A DNA stretch of 64,000 nucleotides, from the NCBI RefSeq assembly GCF_002216855.1, contig NZ_CP022356.1, forward strand, positions 1,054,001-1,118,000, given 5' to 3'. Origin of the DNA: Paraphotobacterium marinum. Lineage in GTDB: Bacteria; Pseudomonadota; Gammaproteobacteria; Enterobacterales; Vibrionaceae. The translations under genes were made by a program, and so were the position numbers. Every line of letters begins with the position of its first letter. The stretch's first letter is position 1. The notes below the pieces were generated by a model. That model saw only the letters and a list, made by a program, of their open reading frames with translations. It was not told the DNA's origin and made no database searches. Below are positions 1 to 9,423 of this stretch, piece after piece.

Positions 1-772
1 TGCAGCAGGTTCTCATTCTATCATTGATAGTTATAATGCCATTATTTTAGGAGAAGCTAAGGTTATGATAGCTGGTGGCGCAGAAGCTGCAATAACACCG
101 GTTGGTATTTCAACCTTTAATGCTCAAACAGCATTGTCTACAAGAAATGATGATTTTGAAGTAGCGTCTAGGCCTTTTACTAAAGATAGAGATGGATTTG
201 TTATGGGAGAAGGCTCTGGCTGTTTAGTTTTAGAAGAATATGAGCATGCAAAAGCTAGAGGTGCTCATATTTATGCTGAGCTAGTTGGTTACGGTCGAAC
301 TGGTGATGGAGCAACTGGCGGAAGTATTACAGCACCTCATCCAAAAGGTCGTGGCGGGAAAAGAGCGATGATGAAAGCTCTTAAGCAAGCAAATAGAGAT
401 GTTAGTGAAGTAGATTACGTTAATGGACATTCTACAAGTACTGGAGCTGATTCAATAGAGATTAAAAGCATTATTGAGGTTTTAGGTTCAGAGAATGCAA
501 AAAACACACCCGTTTCAGGCACTAAATCGTTTACTGGACATCTTTTAGGAGCATCTGGTGCCTTAGAGGCAGTTTTCTCGGTAATGTCTATTGTGAATAA
601 TCTTATTCCTTTTACTAATAATTTAACACCTGAAAATTTAGATGATGAGTGCAAAGGTGTTCAACATGTTTTTGAAAAGCCATTAAATCAAGATGTGAAT
701 TTTGTTCTTTCAAACTCCTTTGGTTTTGGTGGTACAAATGCTTGTCTAGCTTTCTCATCTGTAAAAAAATAA
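1..772 (+). CDS. fabF: 3-oxoacyl-ACP synthase II, 5'-truncated by window edge
   Basis: Condensing enzyme of fatty-acid elongation (malonyl-ACP plus acyl-ACP gives 3-oxoacyl-ACP), cytoplasmic. The frame is open from base 2 and the first residues read AAGSHSI, the stretch that follows the active-site Cys in FabF; the base at position 1 (t) fits the last base of a Cys codon. The two catalytic His are visible in NGHSTST (codon 428-430) and TGHLLGASGA (539-541), and the C-terminal NSFGFGGTNA signature is intact. NGHSTST replaces the commoner NAHGTST. The N-terminal part lies outside the window, so operon context is unknown. Family assignment is firm; FabF rather than FabB rests on the TGHLLGASGA/FGFGGTNA wording. 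Confidence 0.93.
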   Translation, partial: AAGSHSIIDSYNAIILGEAKVMIAGGAEAAITPVGISTFNAQTALSTRNDDFEVASRPFTKDRDGFVMGEGSGCLVLEEYEHAKARGAHIYAELVGYGRTGDGATGGSITAPHPKGRGGKRAMMKALKQANRDVSEVDYVNGHSTSTGADSIEIKSIIEVLGSENAKNTPVSGTKSFTGHLLGASGALEAVFSVMSIVNNLIPFTNNLTPENLDDECKGVQHVFEKPLNQDVNFVLSNSFGFGGTNACLAFSSVKK

Positions 773-787
773 TGATTATCAAAATTT

Positions 788-815
788 CATGCTCTAAACT
801 TTGATTTGGAGCATG
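788..815 (+). terminator. fabF downstream hairpin
   Basis: CATGCTCTAAA (788-798) pairs with TTTGGAGCATG (805-815) with one G-T wobble and a 6-base loop. It lies 16 bases after the fabF stop. The T tract after it is poor (ATTTATCTTT), so termination is likely but not certain. Confidence 0.5.
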
Positions 816-945
816 ATTTATCTTTCTGCCCACCTATCATTTTAAGTCTTTTTTTTAAGCTCATCTAAATATTTTTTTCATTATTAATAAAACATGTTTT
901 TTTGTACTAATATATACATGACCATTCTTAATTAGAGGAAATTAT

Positions 946-1104
946 ATGAATCAAACTACTGCAGAAGTACTGTCAACTATGGAGACTCATAAAATAAAAG
1001 AAGCGGCTGACTCTCTCGCAAATGAAATAATTGAAGATTTAGAACAACTTAAAACAATTTATAAGTTTGATGATGGCTCCAGTTTGGAAATTAATAATTA
1101 TTAA
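946..1104 (+). CDS. small acidic protein, 52 aa, unknown function
   Basis: ATG at 946 preceded by TTAGAGGAAA, a good ribosome-binding site (GAGG about 8 bases upstream). The 52-residue product is acidic and predicted helical (EVLSTMETHKIKEAADSLAN, then IIEDLEQLKTIY), with no Cys, signal peptide or membrane segment. It ends 3 bases before the convergent MazG-like gene. I do not recognise a family. The clear ribosome-binding site and non-repetitive composition support a real gene. Confidence 0.55.
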   Translation: MNQTTAEVLSTMETHKIKEAADSLANEIIEDLEQLKTIYKFDDGSSLEINNY

Positions 1105-1107
1105 AAA

Positions 1108-1824
1108 TTACCAACTGTTTATTATATCAGCAAAATAAATTAGATTGGGCTTTGAAAAATTGGGAGGCTTAACTGCTTTCCCATCAGATATACGATAACA
1201 AACCTTATGATTCCTATCTTTGCTATGACGAAAAGCAACTTTTTTCGAATCTTCTTTTGACTGTGACAAAAGAGCTAAGCAGTGTTTATCTTCTACAGGC
1301 CAAAGCTTAGTCATATTTGAACGATGAACTTCCTCAACAGAAGCTAACAGCGGATAATTTATTGAATCTAATATAAGAAATATTTTTTTTAGAAAGTCAC
1401 ACGAAATAGTAAATATTTGGTCTTTAGTGTTATCATTAAAATTTAATTGTTCGAATATTTTGTTAATATTTAATAACAATTTTTCAATAATTTTCTTAGT
1501 TGTTTCTTTTGTTGTGTTAGGCGTAGATTGTGAGTCATTTTTACTAAAATCTTCAGCATTAAAATTGAAATTTGAGAAACTAACTAAATTACCCGCTAAA
1601 ACATATATCAAATCTGCTATGCCATCCGCCAGCTCTAGATTATCATGGTTATTGATAGCAGTTAAGGTTTCATGGCATTCTTCCAGTGTTAAATTTTTTC
1701 TCAATTGAAGTGTTTTTGCATTAAAAGGCTCATTGATCTCAATTTCTAATTTTTCATGAAACTCATATGAGAGTTCAAAACATCGCCTAATAAATTCGTT
1801 AGATTTCTTCATTTTTTGATTCAT
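1108..1824 (-). CDS. MazG-like nucleotide pyrophosphohydrolase
   Basis: Predicted NTP pyrophosphohydrolase of the all-alpha MazG/PRA-PH fold. With the ATG at 1824 the protein is 238 aa. The metal-binding signature EExxE...ExxD is visible as EECHE (about residues 48-52) and ELAD with a further Asp (about 64-71). The C-terminal part carries EVHRSNMTKLWP and SDGKAVKPPNFSKP, a layout typical of phage- and plasmid-borne MazG-like enzymes. The frame is open upstream to a TTG at 1854; ATG 1824 is preferred because GAAAG lies just before it and because an ATG is available; ATG 1812 is a third choice. It overlaps the end of the parA-type gene upstream, so the two are probably co-transcribed and translationally coupled. 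The middle (about 85-130) is Asn/Ser/Thr-rich and low-complexity. Substrate unknown. Confidence 0.72.
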   Translation of the reverse strand: MNQKMKKSNEFIRRCFELSYEFHEKLEIEINEPFNAKTLQLRKNLTLEECHETLTAINNHDNLELADGIADLIYVLAGNLVSFSNFNFNAEDFSKNDSQSTPNTTKETTKKIIEKLLLNINKIFEQLNFNDNTKDQIFTISCDFLKKIFLILDSINYPLLASVEEVHRSNMTKLWPVEDKHCLALLSQSKEDSKKVAFRHSKDRNHKVCYRISDGKAVKPPNFSKPNLIYFADIINSW

Positions 1825-2596
1825 ATCTTTCAATGTTTTTGTGTAAACTTTCAAACTCTAATGATAATTTATGTTGAGGCAAAAAATCAACTAGTGGAAC
1901 TTGACTATGATGAGATTCTTTCATTTTGATGCTCGCTGATAAAAATGGCTCTAGAACAGGGAGATTATCTGCAATTAATTGGTCAATAAGTTTTTGTGGA
2001 TGTTTTGCATTTTTAGTAAATTGGTTTACTATGATTCCCTCAACTTTTAATTGTCTATTATGATCTTCTTTTAATTCTTCTATATTTTGAAGTACGTTAT
2101 GGACAGCATGATGAGAGAACGTATCACAATCAAAAGGTATTAAAACACTATTTGAAGCTATTAATGCTGACTTGCTATAAAAATTAAGGTTTGGCGGCGT
2201 ATCTAGATAAATTCTATCGTAATATTTTGACAGTTCATCAAGACAATCCTTTAGTTTATAAATTCTATATCTCCGTTCAAGCTCCTTTTCAAGCTGTTCT
2301 AATTCTGGGCTAGAAGGAATAAAATCTAAATTTTTTATATTAGATGCTTGAGGGAAAGATTTGATTGGCTTTGTTGTTGAAAACCAAGTGGCAGTCTGGT
2401 TCAATAACTCGGCGACAGTGCCTGTATTGTTTTTGCTTTCGTCCGATTTATAACCTAGATAGTAGCTAGCATTACCTTGAACATCTAAATCAATTAATAA
2501 TGTTTTATATCCCTGGATGGCACTCATTGCAGCAAGATTACAACTAATACTAGTCTTTCCTACACCGCCTTTTTGATTAAAAATAGCTCTTTTCAT
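1799..2596 (-). CDS. ParA-family ATPase (orphan)
   Basis: Deviant Walker ATPase of the ParA/Soj/MinD superfamily, about 265 aa. The deviant Walker A motif FNQKGGVGKT is at residues 6-15, Walker A' reads LIDLDVQGN near residue 40, and Walker B reads YLDTPP near residue 120. ATG 2596 is preferred over the ATG at 2611: it places the motif directly at the N terminus as is usual, and GGAA sits about 9 bases upstream, whereas 2611 has no ribosome-binding site. There is no N-terminal HTH, so this is the short ParA type. No parB or centromere-like repeat is visible; the downstream, overlapping partner is a MazG-like enzyme. It could be a relic of a plasmid or prophage partition system, or a positioning ATPase for some other cargo. 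Confidence 0.85.
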   Translation of the reverse strand: MKRAIFNQKGGVGKTSISCNLAAMSAIQGYKTLLIDLDVQGNASYYLGYKSDESKNNTGTVAELLNQTATWFSTTKPIKSFPQASNIKNLDFIPSSPELEQLEKELERRYRIYKLKDCLDELSKYYDRIYLDTPPNLNFYSKSALIASNSVLIPFDCDTFSHHAVHNVLQNIEELKEDHNRQLKVEGIIVNQFTKNAKHPQKLIDQLIADNLPVLEPFLSASIKMKESHHSQVPLVDFLPQHKLSLEFESLHKNIERYESKNEEI

Positions 2597-2756
2597 AACA
2601 ATACATTCCATGTTTTTTTAATATTAAACATTATATATCAATACATGGTTAAAATTAATGTTTCACTATACAAAAATTAAAAAAAATAATAATTTGCTTG
2701 TCTGAAACTAAAAAATAAGTGAACATATAAATCTAGAGAGAACAAGGGATGCAAAT

Positions 2757-3765
2757 ATGTTAAAAGCTTTTTTGGTAATAGGAAGTGGTTTTACTGGTCT
2801 TACGGTGGTTCTTTAGTCATTATACTTTTAATTTGGTATGGTGTTGAGTTAAATGTTGAAATTAATCACTGGTTCGGCTCATTTTATAATTTATTACAAG
2901 AAGCAGTTACCAAACCGAACACTGTGAAACTAGAGACTGTTTATGATTTAGTGGGTGATTTTTTAAAAATTGCAATGGTCTATGTGATTGTCGGAGTGAT
3001 TAGTCAGTTCATAACGTCTCACTTTGTATTTAGATGGAGAACAGCACTTAATGATTATTATATGTCACACTGGCATAAAATAAGACATATTGAAGGAGCT
3101 TCACAACGTGTTCAAGAAGATACCATGCGTTTTGCAGATATTTTAGAAAATTTAGGTACTGCATTTATAACATCTTTATTGACACTGGTTGCTTTTTGCC
3201 CTTGTTGTGGACGCTTGGTAAAAATGTTAAGAATTTGCCTTTAATCGGTAATGTTGATGGTGCACTTGTTATTGTTGCTATTTTATCCTCAATTGTTGGG
3301 ACACTTGTAGTTGCTTTAGCTGGGATTAAGTTGCCAGGTTTAAATTTCAAAAACCAAAAGGTTGAAGCAGCATATAGGAAAGAGTTAGTACTTGGAGAAA
3401 ATAATTCAGCTAACTGTCAACCCTTAACTGTTAACACCTTATATAATAATGTAAGAAAGAATTATTTCACTCTTTATCTTAATTATTTATATTTCAATGT
3501 ATTTAGAATTAGTTACATGCAAGTGAGTGTTTTGATTCCTGCCTTTATGATGGCACCCAGCTTAATCGCAGGATTAATAACTTTTGGTTTATTTCAACAA
3601 ATTGTACGAGCTTTTGATCAAGTTCAATCTAGTTTTCAATACCTTGTGAATTCTTGGTCAACGATTGTTGAATTCATGTCTATCTATAAAAGATTACATG
3701 CTTTTGAGAAGGAAATACATAAAGTTGAAGAAAGTGATACAATGGAAACAAACGAAATCACTTAA
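2757..3765 (+). pseudogene. sbmA: SbmA/BacA-family peptide transporter, two frameshifts
   Basis: Inner-membrane importer of the SbmA/BacA family (proton-driven uptake of peptides and other antimicrobials). The ATG at 2757 has AAGGGA upstream. The frame breaks twice, and adding one base at each place restores a continuous protein of about 336 aa: at the A run 2762-2765 (then reading KSFFGNRKWFYWSYGG) and at the T run 3193-3197 (then reading LPLLWTLGKNVKNLPLIG). Family hallmarks are clear: HFVFRWRTALNDYY, HIEGASQRVQEDTMRFA, GIKLPGLNFKNQKVEAAYRK and FQYLVNSWSTIVEFMSIYKR. Relative to E. coli SbmA it lacks the extreme N-terminal segment, as in shorter family members. Its stop codon overlaps the stop of the convergent ligase gene. 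As written it is broken; because both breaks are single bases in homopolymers the gene may in fact be intact. Confidence 0.85.
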
Positions 3766-5412
3766 TCAATCCATTGTATAATTGAATTTTCAAAAAAGAG
3801 ATTGCAATACTGTGTATAACGCTCTTCAACTTTGTTTCTTTTGATTTTTAATGTTGGTGTTAGAAAGCCATTGTCGATTGTCCATTGGTGCGTTTCGACA
3901 ATGACCCCAATTATTTTTCATGATTACTTAAGGCATTATTTGTATTTTTTATCGCTGTTTGGAGCTTTTTATTAAACTTTTTTTTATCGCTATCTGAAAA
4001 GATTGATGCTACTACAACTAAGTATGGCCCATCTAAACCACGACCTAGGGTGGACACAAAGTCAACATTGCAAAAATTTAGAAAAATTTTTTCAATACGT
4101 GCGGGGTGTATATATTCACCTTTGGCTGTTTTGAATGCATCATTGATTCGTCCTAAAATATACAAATATCCCTCATTATCAAAAAAACCCAAATCACCAG
4201 TTTTAAAAAAATTATCGATAAAAATATTTTCATTAAATTTTTATTTTGATAGTATCCTTTGAAAAGACATTTTGAATTAATTAAAATTTCACTAGTTTCA
4301 GAAAGCTTAATACGAAAAGATTTTATAGGTTTCCCAATTGAGCCTATTTTGTGTTGATTATAAGGGTAATTTATTGCGCCAAGGCCCATGCTTTCTGTCA
4401 TTCCCCAGGCTTCGATAATGAAAATATCTAAACGACTATACCAATGTAAAAGGTTTTTATCTATTGGAGCTGAGCCCGTACCCATTATTCGTGCAGAACT
4501 CAGACCTAATTTAGATTTTATTAATTTTTTAATATATTGATTTACAAAAGGGATACTTAATAAAAATTTTAAAATAGGGCTAGGAATTTTTTCAGTAATT
4601 TTATCTTTAAAAATTTTCCAAAGTCTAGGAACAGAAATAAATATTGTCGGTTTACAATCCTTAAGATTTGAAGAAAAACTTTCGATATTAGCCGGAAATG
4701 ATATCAAAATACCATTTAAATATGCTGTTGACAAAATGTAAATTTTTTCAGTGATATGTGCTAAAGGAAGATATGAAAAAAAACGGTCTGAACAATTTAA
4801 TTTAACAAGCTCTGTAATGTACTGAGCAGCTGTATATATATTACCGTGAGTGACAATTACACCCTTGGGTTCTCCGGATGTACCAGATGTATAAATGATT
4901 GATGAGGTTGAATTTATAGAAATTTGGGGCATAGTTTGTTTTATGGAAGGCTGCTTTAAAACATCATCCCAAATTAATGTGGTTTTGAGGGGGCATGATG
5001 TGGAACCCAAGCTTAAAATTTTGGTGTGATGATTCAGTACAGATAATATTTCATCATAAGAATCAAGTTTGCCAATAAAAATAAAGTTACATTTACTGTG
5101 AGTTACAATATATTGTATATTTTCTTTGGTCGCACTTGGAAGAATAGGGACACTAACTAAACCGAATAAATTAACTGCAATATCAAATACAACCCATTCA
5201 AATGAATTTTTTGCAATAATCGCAACTTTATCATTTATCGATAAATCGTTATCTTTCATGAGTAAAATTAGTTTTAAGGCAAGATTATAAACTTCCTCAT
5301 AACTATAATACTTGAAGTCATTTTTATTATTTATATACTGTTTTAGAAAGTTTTTTTTAGGATTTAATTCATAATTCTCCAAAAAACAATCATAAATATT
5401 TTTTTCATACAT
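3762..5412 (-). pseudogene. AMP-forming long-chain acyl-CoA synthetase, two frameshifts
   Basis: Adenylate-forming enzyme of the long-chain fatty acid-CoA ligase type, about 550 aa when repaired. The main open piece (4153-5412) carries the P-loop SSIIYTSGTSGEPKG, FSYLPLAHITEKIY and the adenylate-binding EAWGMTESMGLG. A -1 shift near 4233-4240 moves the GDLGFFDNEGYLYILGR motif and the TAKGEYIHPARIEKIF region, with its putative catalytic Lys, into the next frame; a second -1 shift at the T run 3914-3918 moves the tail (IIGVIVETHQWTIDNGFLTP) into a third. Both are mended by one base. The start ATG at 5412 has AAGAGA upstream. The stop overlaps that of the sbmA-type gene. Chain-length preference cannot be told. 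A real pseudogene or an assembly error are both possible. Confidence 0.85.
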
Positions 5413-5526
5413 TATAGAATTCTCTTTGTTACTCAGTTGAACTATGAGCGAATCCTAGTTAAATTGAAAATAAAGAGTTCTATTAATGAGAAAAAAGTAA
5501 CATAAAAATTTTAAGATAATAATTAA

Positions 5527-5838
5527 TTAGGACCACATTACATTATTTTGATTTTTATGGGCATTTTTTAATAAATCAATTAAAGGTAATGCTCTAATTT
5601 TTAGGGGAATTTTAGGCTCATCGTCATCACTAACTTCCTGAACACTGTTAGTTCCAATTTTTTCAGAATTAATTTGATTTAAAGAAGATTGAAGTTTTTC
5701 CAATGCTTGTTGGATATCTTCTGTTAAAATTGCGCCCGGAGTCTTCTTTAAAAGGCCCATCATACCAATTAATTGTAGAGCAATATCACCGAACATAACA
5801 ACATCAGCATGGTTTTTTGTTTTAAAAGTTATTAACAT
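5527..5838 (-). CDS. DUF1840 family protein
   Basis: 103-aa cytoplasmic protein starting MLITFKTKNHADVVMFGDIA and containing GMMGLLKKTPGAILTEDI, the conserved N-terminal pattern of DUF1840, a small proteobacterial family without assigned function. The centre (QVSDDDEPKIP region) is acidic and probably unstructured; the C terminus (IRALPLIDLLKNA) resembles the family's second conserved block. It stands alone between the acyl-CoA ligase and glsB. Confidence 0.75.
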   Translation of the reverse strand: MLITFKTKNHADVVMFGDIALQLIGMMGLLKKTPGAILTEDIQQALEKLQSSLNQINSEKIGTNSVQEVSDDDEPKIPLKIRALPLIDLLKNAHKNQNNVMWS

Positions 5839-5991
5839 TATTTAATCCAAATTTTATTCAAGTCATATACATAATACTATAAATCTACACTAAATGCTTG
5901 CTCTTGATTTTGCTACTGTTATTGATTTATATTAATGTTAAATTTATTTATATAATAAATTTTATAATAATTTATAACATAAGGAGTTTTA

Positions 5992-6234
5992 ATGGGCATT
6001 ATTGCTTGGATTATTCTGGGTTTGATCGCAGGATGGGGTGCTAAAGAGTTTCTTCCTGGATATTTTCATGGTGGTTTATTCTTACAAATGTTGTTAGGTA
6101 TGGCCGGTGCTATTGTTGGCGGTTTTTTGGCAGGTTTAATTGGATTACATTCTGGTAATTTTTTGGGTAAATTATTTATTGCCTTCATAGGTGCCATTAT
6201 TATTTTATTTGTCTATAACAAGTTTATTCATTAG
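5992..6234 (+). CDS. GlsB/YeaQ/YmgE family stress-response membrane protein
   Basis: 80-aa, very hydrophobic protein with three predicted membrane helices and the Gly-rich pattern of the transglycosylase-associated (YeaQ/YmgE) family: WIILGLIAGWGAKEF, then GMAGAIVGGFLAGLIG. Members are small inner-membrane proteins often induced by envelope or general stress; the older name transglycosylase-associated does not imply enzymatic activity. AAGGAG lies about 6 bases before the ATG. Single-gene unit followed by a perfect inverted repeat. Confidence 0.88.
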   Translation: MGIIAWIILGLIAGWGAKEFLPGYFHGGLFLQMLLGMAGAIVGGFLAGLIGLHSGNFLGKLFIAFIGAIIILFVYNKFIH

Positions 6235-6239
6235 TGAAT

Positions 6240-6272
6240 TTAAGGAATAGTAATTTCATTACTATTCCTTAA
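6240..6272. terminator. 14-bp perfect inverted repeat after glsB-type gene
   Basis: TTAAGGAATAGTAA (6240-6253) and TTACTATTCCTTAA (6259-6272) form a perfect 14-bp stem with loop TTTCA, 5 bases after the stop. There is no following T tract, so this may be a transcript-stabilising hairpin or weak terminator. A symmetric sequence of this kind could also bind a protein dimer upstream of the next gene. Confidence 0.6.
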
Positions 6273-6302
6273 TAGGTGAAAAATGTTATATAATTAAGAA
6301 AA

Positions 6303-7202
6303 TTGAATTATATACAAGAGTTTATGCAAAGTTTTTTTTTAAAGATCAAAACTTTGATTTCTAATATCTATTCCACCTCTCATTTTATTAAAGCCGTACA
6401 AAGATTTGATAATAGGTTAGGGAATCACTTTGGTGCAGCAATAAGTTTTTACTCTATATTGTCTTTGATTCCAATATTAATGGTTATTTTCGCTATTGCT
6501 GGATATATGTTGTCATCGGATACGTCAAAACTTTTTTTAATAATTAATGAAATGATTGATAGTTTGGGTAATGATAGATTGTCTGACTCTTTAAAAAGTA
6601 TGTTAAATACTGCTATACAGCAAAGAACATCAGTTGGAATTACAGGACTGATAATAGCATTATTTACTGGTTTTAAATGGATTGGTAGTATCAGAGAGGC
6701 TTTGTGTGCTCAAACAAGAAATGTATGGGAGCAAGATCATAGCCAAAAAAGGCCCTTTTTAAAACAACATTTAATTGATTTCATTGCACTTATTGGTATG
6801 GTCTTCATTCTGATTATTTCGATAATTTTAACTACATTGAGTCATATGGCGGATGACAGTATACATAATATTATGAGTATGCTTAATTTAGATGTAAGTG
6901 AAGAAATCTCAGTTAGTTTTTCAAGATTAGTTTCAATGATGATTAATATAGTATTATTTATGTGGATATATTGGTTATTACCTCAAAAAAAATTTAAACT
7001 CATCACCATATTTTTGGGATCTCTTTATGCTGCTATAGTGTTTGAGATATTAAAACTTCTAATCTCTCAAACTTTTCCATTAATTAATAATACATTATCA
7101 GGCGCGACATTTGGATCAATTTTCGCTTTGATGATCTTTTTTTATATCTTTGCACGTATTATTTTATTTTTTGCCGCATGGATAGCAACAGCAAAAGAAT
7201 AA
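6303..7202 (+). CDS. YhjD/YihY (BrkB) family inner-membrane protein
   Basis: About 299 aa with six predicted membrane helices. RFDNRLGNHFGAAISFYSIL followed by GFKWIGSIREAL matches the YhjD branch of the YihY/BrkB superfamily more than E. coli YihY itself. YhjD has been linked to envelope lipid (lipid A precursor) export in E. coli suppressor work; a flippase-type role here is inference. The frame opens at TTG 6303; an internal ATG at 6324 gives 292 aa and has AAGAG only 3 bases upstream, so the start is uncertain. No motif suggests the old RNase BN label. Confidence 0.8.
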   Translation: MNYIQEFMQSFFLKIKTLISNIYSTSHFIKAVQRFDNRLGNHFGAAISFYSILSLIPILMVIFAIAGYMLSSDTSKLFLIINEMIDSLGNDRLSDSLKSMLNTAIQQRTSVGITGLIIALFTGFKWIGSIREALCAQTRNVWEQDHSQKRPFLKQHLIDFIALIGMVFILIISIILTTLSHMADDSIHNIMSMLNLDVSEEISVSFSRLVSMMINIVLFMWIYWLLPQKKFKLITIFLGSLYAAIVFEILKLLISQTFPLINNTLSGATFGSIFALMIFFYIFARIILFFAAWIATAKE

Positions 7203-7266
7203 AGAGTAATTAAGAAAGTTATCCACTAAAATTGTGCATAACTTTTAAGTAATATTTGGTAAATTA

Positions 7267-9188
7267 TTATTTAATCAATTTAACAGTGATATTATAGTTT
7301 TCATCATTTATATCTAAAATGGACACCTTCAAAACTTGCCCTATATCAAAAGTACATTCATTAGATTTCAATTGAAATAATTCGTTATTAAATTTAATTT
7401 TGTTATCGATTGAATTGGCTGGTAAGAAAACAGATGCTCCATTCTCAATTAACTTTAATCGTAAACCTGCTTTGGTGACATCAAAAACTTCAGCTTTAAA
7501 GATTGTATTATTTAATTTATGGTTTTTCAGGAAGTTTGCGTATAAAAAGTTATTTATTTCGCGCTCTGCAAAACGATGTAATTTTCTTTTTAAAATAGAA
7601 GCATCTAGAAAGTCACTATTTAATTCCTCAATAGGCTTGTCAACTGAAATAATGGATTTAATTAATCTATGATTAAGTAAGTCACTGTACTTTCTTATAG
7701 GAGAGGTCCAAGTTGCGTAATTTTGAATGCCCATCCCATAATGTGAGCCAGGATCGGTTGATAGACTTGTATGAGCATTAAATTTTCTTAATCTTTTTTT
7801 TATATAACCAGGCTGTTCATCTAACCATTCTCTATAATTCTTATAATTTTCAATCGTTAAATTTTCATTATTGTTATCGAAGAAATTGATATTGAGTTTT
7901 TTAAATAGAGACTCTATCTCCGTTCGTTTAGCCATATCTAAGCCAGAGTTAGTATTAAAAATACCCTTGTTTAACTTTGTTGCTAAAAAATGTCCTGCAA
8001 CTTGATTTGCTACAATCATTGCTTCTTCAACAATTTTGTGGGCTATATTTTTTGATTCTGTTTTGATATTTTTTACGCTGTTATCTTCATTTAACTCAAA
8101 TTTATATTCATTTTGATCTTTAAAAAGTATTTCATTTTTATGTCTATACGATAATCGTTTTTGACAAAATAACTCTAAAAGTTGAAGTTGTTGTTCAACT
8201 AAAGGATTAGAAGTTGGAAGATTTGTTTTGTTTTGTAAAAACTCAAATACTTGTTCATAGCTTAACTGCCCCTGAGATTTAATCCAAGCCATAAAAAAGT
8301 GAACATCTTTATTGATTTGCCCATTTTCATCAATTATAACTTCACAACAAAGAGTTGATTTTTTTTGATGTGGTCGAAGAGAGCATATTTCTTCACTTAA
8401 TTTTTTTGGTAACATTGGAACATTCATTCCTGGAAGATAAATAGTAGAGATTCGAACACGTGCTTCTTCATCTAATGTACTTTCATGTTCAAAATATGAG
8501 GTTGGATCTGCTATGGCTATGGTTAATTTATAAGAGTTATTACTAGCTTTTTCTATATAAAGGGCATCATCAATATCCTTTGTATCAGGACCATCGATAG
8601 TTACAAACGGCTTTTCGGTTAAGTCGATAAGTTTTTCGTCATTAAGAGCGAATGATACCTCTTGTTCATTAGGCCCATGAAAAGGAAGATTTAAGTTAGC
8701 TAATGCACTTTTCCATTTCTTAAAAATATCATCAGATTCAGCTACTTTAAATTGCACTTTACAGTTAAATGAGGTTTTATTATTCATTTTATGTTGTGAA
8801 AAATTACATAAAAACGTCTCATTCTCTTTCATGTCAATAATATTAGATTCTTCTATTTTAAAATGATGATTTATCAAAGCATTATCAGGTACAATGAAAA
8901 ACTTGTTATTTTTTTTGATTGCGGTGCCTGTAAAGCTTTCTAATTCAGAAGATATTAGCTTGATAGGCTCTGCATATTTTTTTTTATCTTGTTCTCGGAT
9001 AATTGCTTCAATTTTGTCACCATTTATTAATTGTTTCATAAATTTCTGAGATAAAAAGATTTTTTCTTTTTTTTCTGTTTCTAAAAACCAAATCCTTTTA
9101 CATGAGCCTTTACTGTCCCAGTCTTTTTAGGCAAGCTTTCTTCTAATTCTTTTTTTAATTTATTAAGTAAGGGATTGTCTTGAAGCAT
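7267..9188 (-). pseudogene. rnb: RNase II (exoribonuclease II), N-terminal frameshift
   Basis: 3'-5' exoribonuclease of the RNB family. The 590-aa open piece (7267-9039) holds most of the enzyme: a cold-shock-like domain, the catalytic DGPDTKDIDDALYIE motif with its Asp cluster, the TSPIRKYSDLLNHRL block and a C-terminal S1 domain. It starts internally. Upstream, an ATG at 9188 begins [17 protein letters not shown], matching the E. coli RNase II N terminus (MFQDNPLLAQLK), and runs to [12 protein letters not shown] before a stop. One extra base in the run at 9083-9087 joins the two frames ([15 protein letters not shown] leading into MKQLINGDKI). As written it lacks about 49 N-terminal residues but keeps the catalytic core. 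Confidence 0.87.
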
Positions 9189-9345
9189 AAAACATTGTTC
9201 TCTTTAAATTATAGATAGGTAAAAATTTAATTAAAATTATATTAAATAAATAGGACAAATAAAATAAATTATTTTAAATCAATTATAATAGTAATTAAAT
9301 TATAGAAATAAGCACTTCATTAGTGTAGAATGTACCGTTTTAAAA

Positions 9346-9422
9346 TTGGGACATAACTTTAGGTTGATAGAGTATCTCTATAGATAAAGAAGTCCCAAAT
9401 CAAATGATGATAATGGGGACTT
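9346..9422 (+). promoter_or_regulatory. deaD leader with mutually exclusive stems
   Basis: TTGGGAC (9346-9352) can pair with GTCCCAA (9392-9398), enclosing a small hairpin ATAGAG-TAT-CTCTAT (9367-9381). The same segment, as AAGTCCC (9390-9396), is also perfectly complementary to GGGACTT (9416-9422), which contains the ribosome-binding site (GGGGAC, a few bases before the ATG at 9424). The two pairings exclude each other, so the leader could switch between exposed and hidden ribosome-binding site. Pairing is seen in the sequence; regulation (for example by cold) is inference. Confidence 0.5.
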
Positions 9423-9423
9423 T

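Noticed and set aside
415-654. Minus-strand open frame inside fabF
   Set aside because: Antisense shadow of a strongly conserved enzyme.
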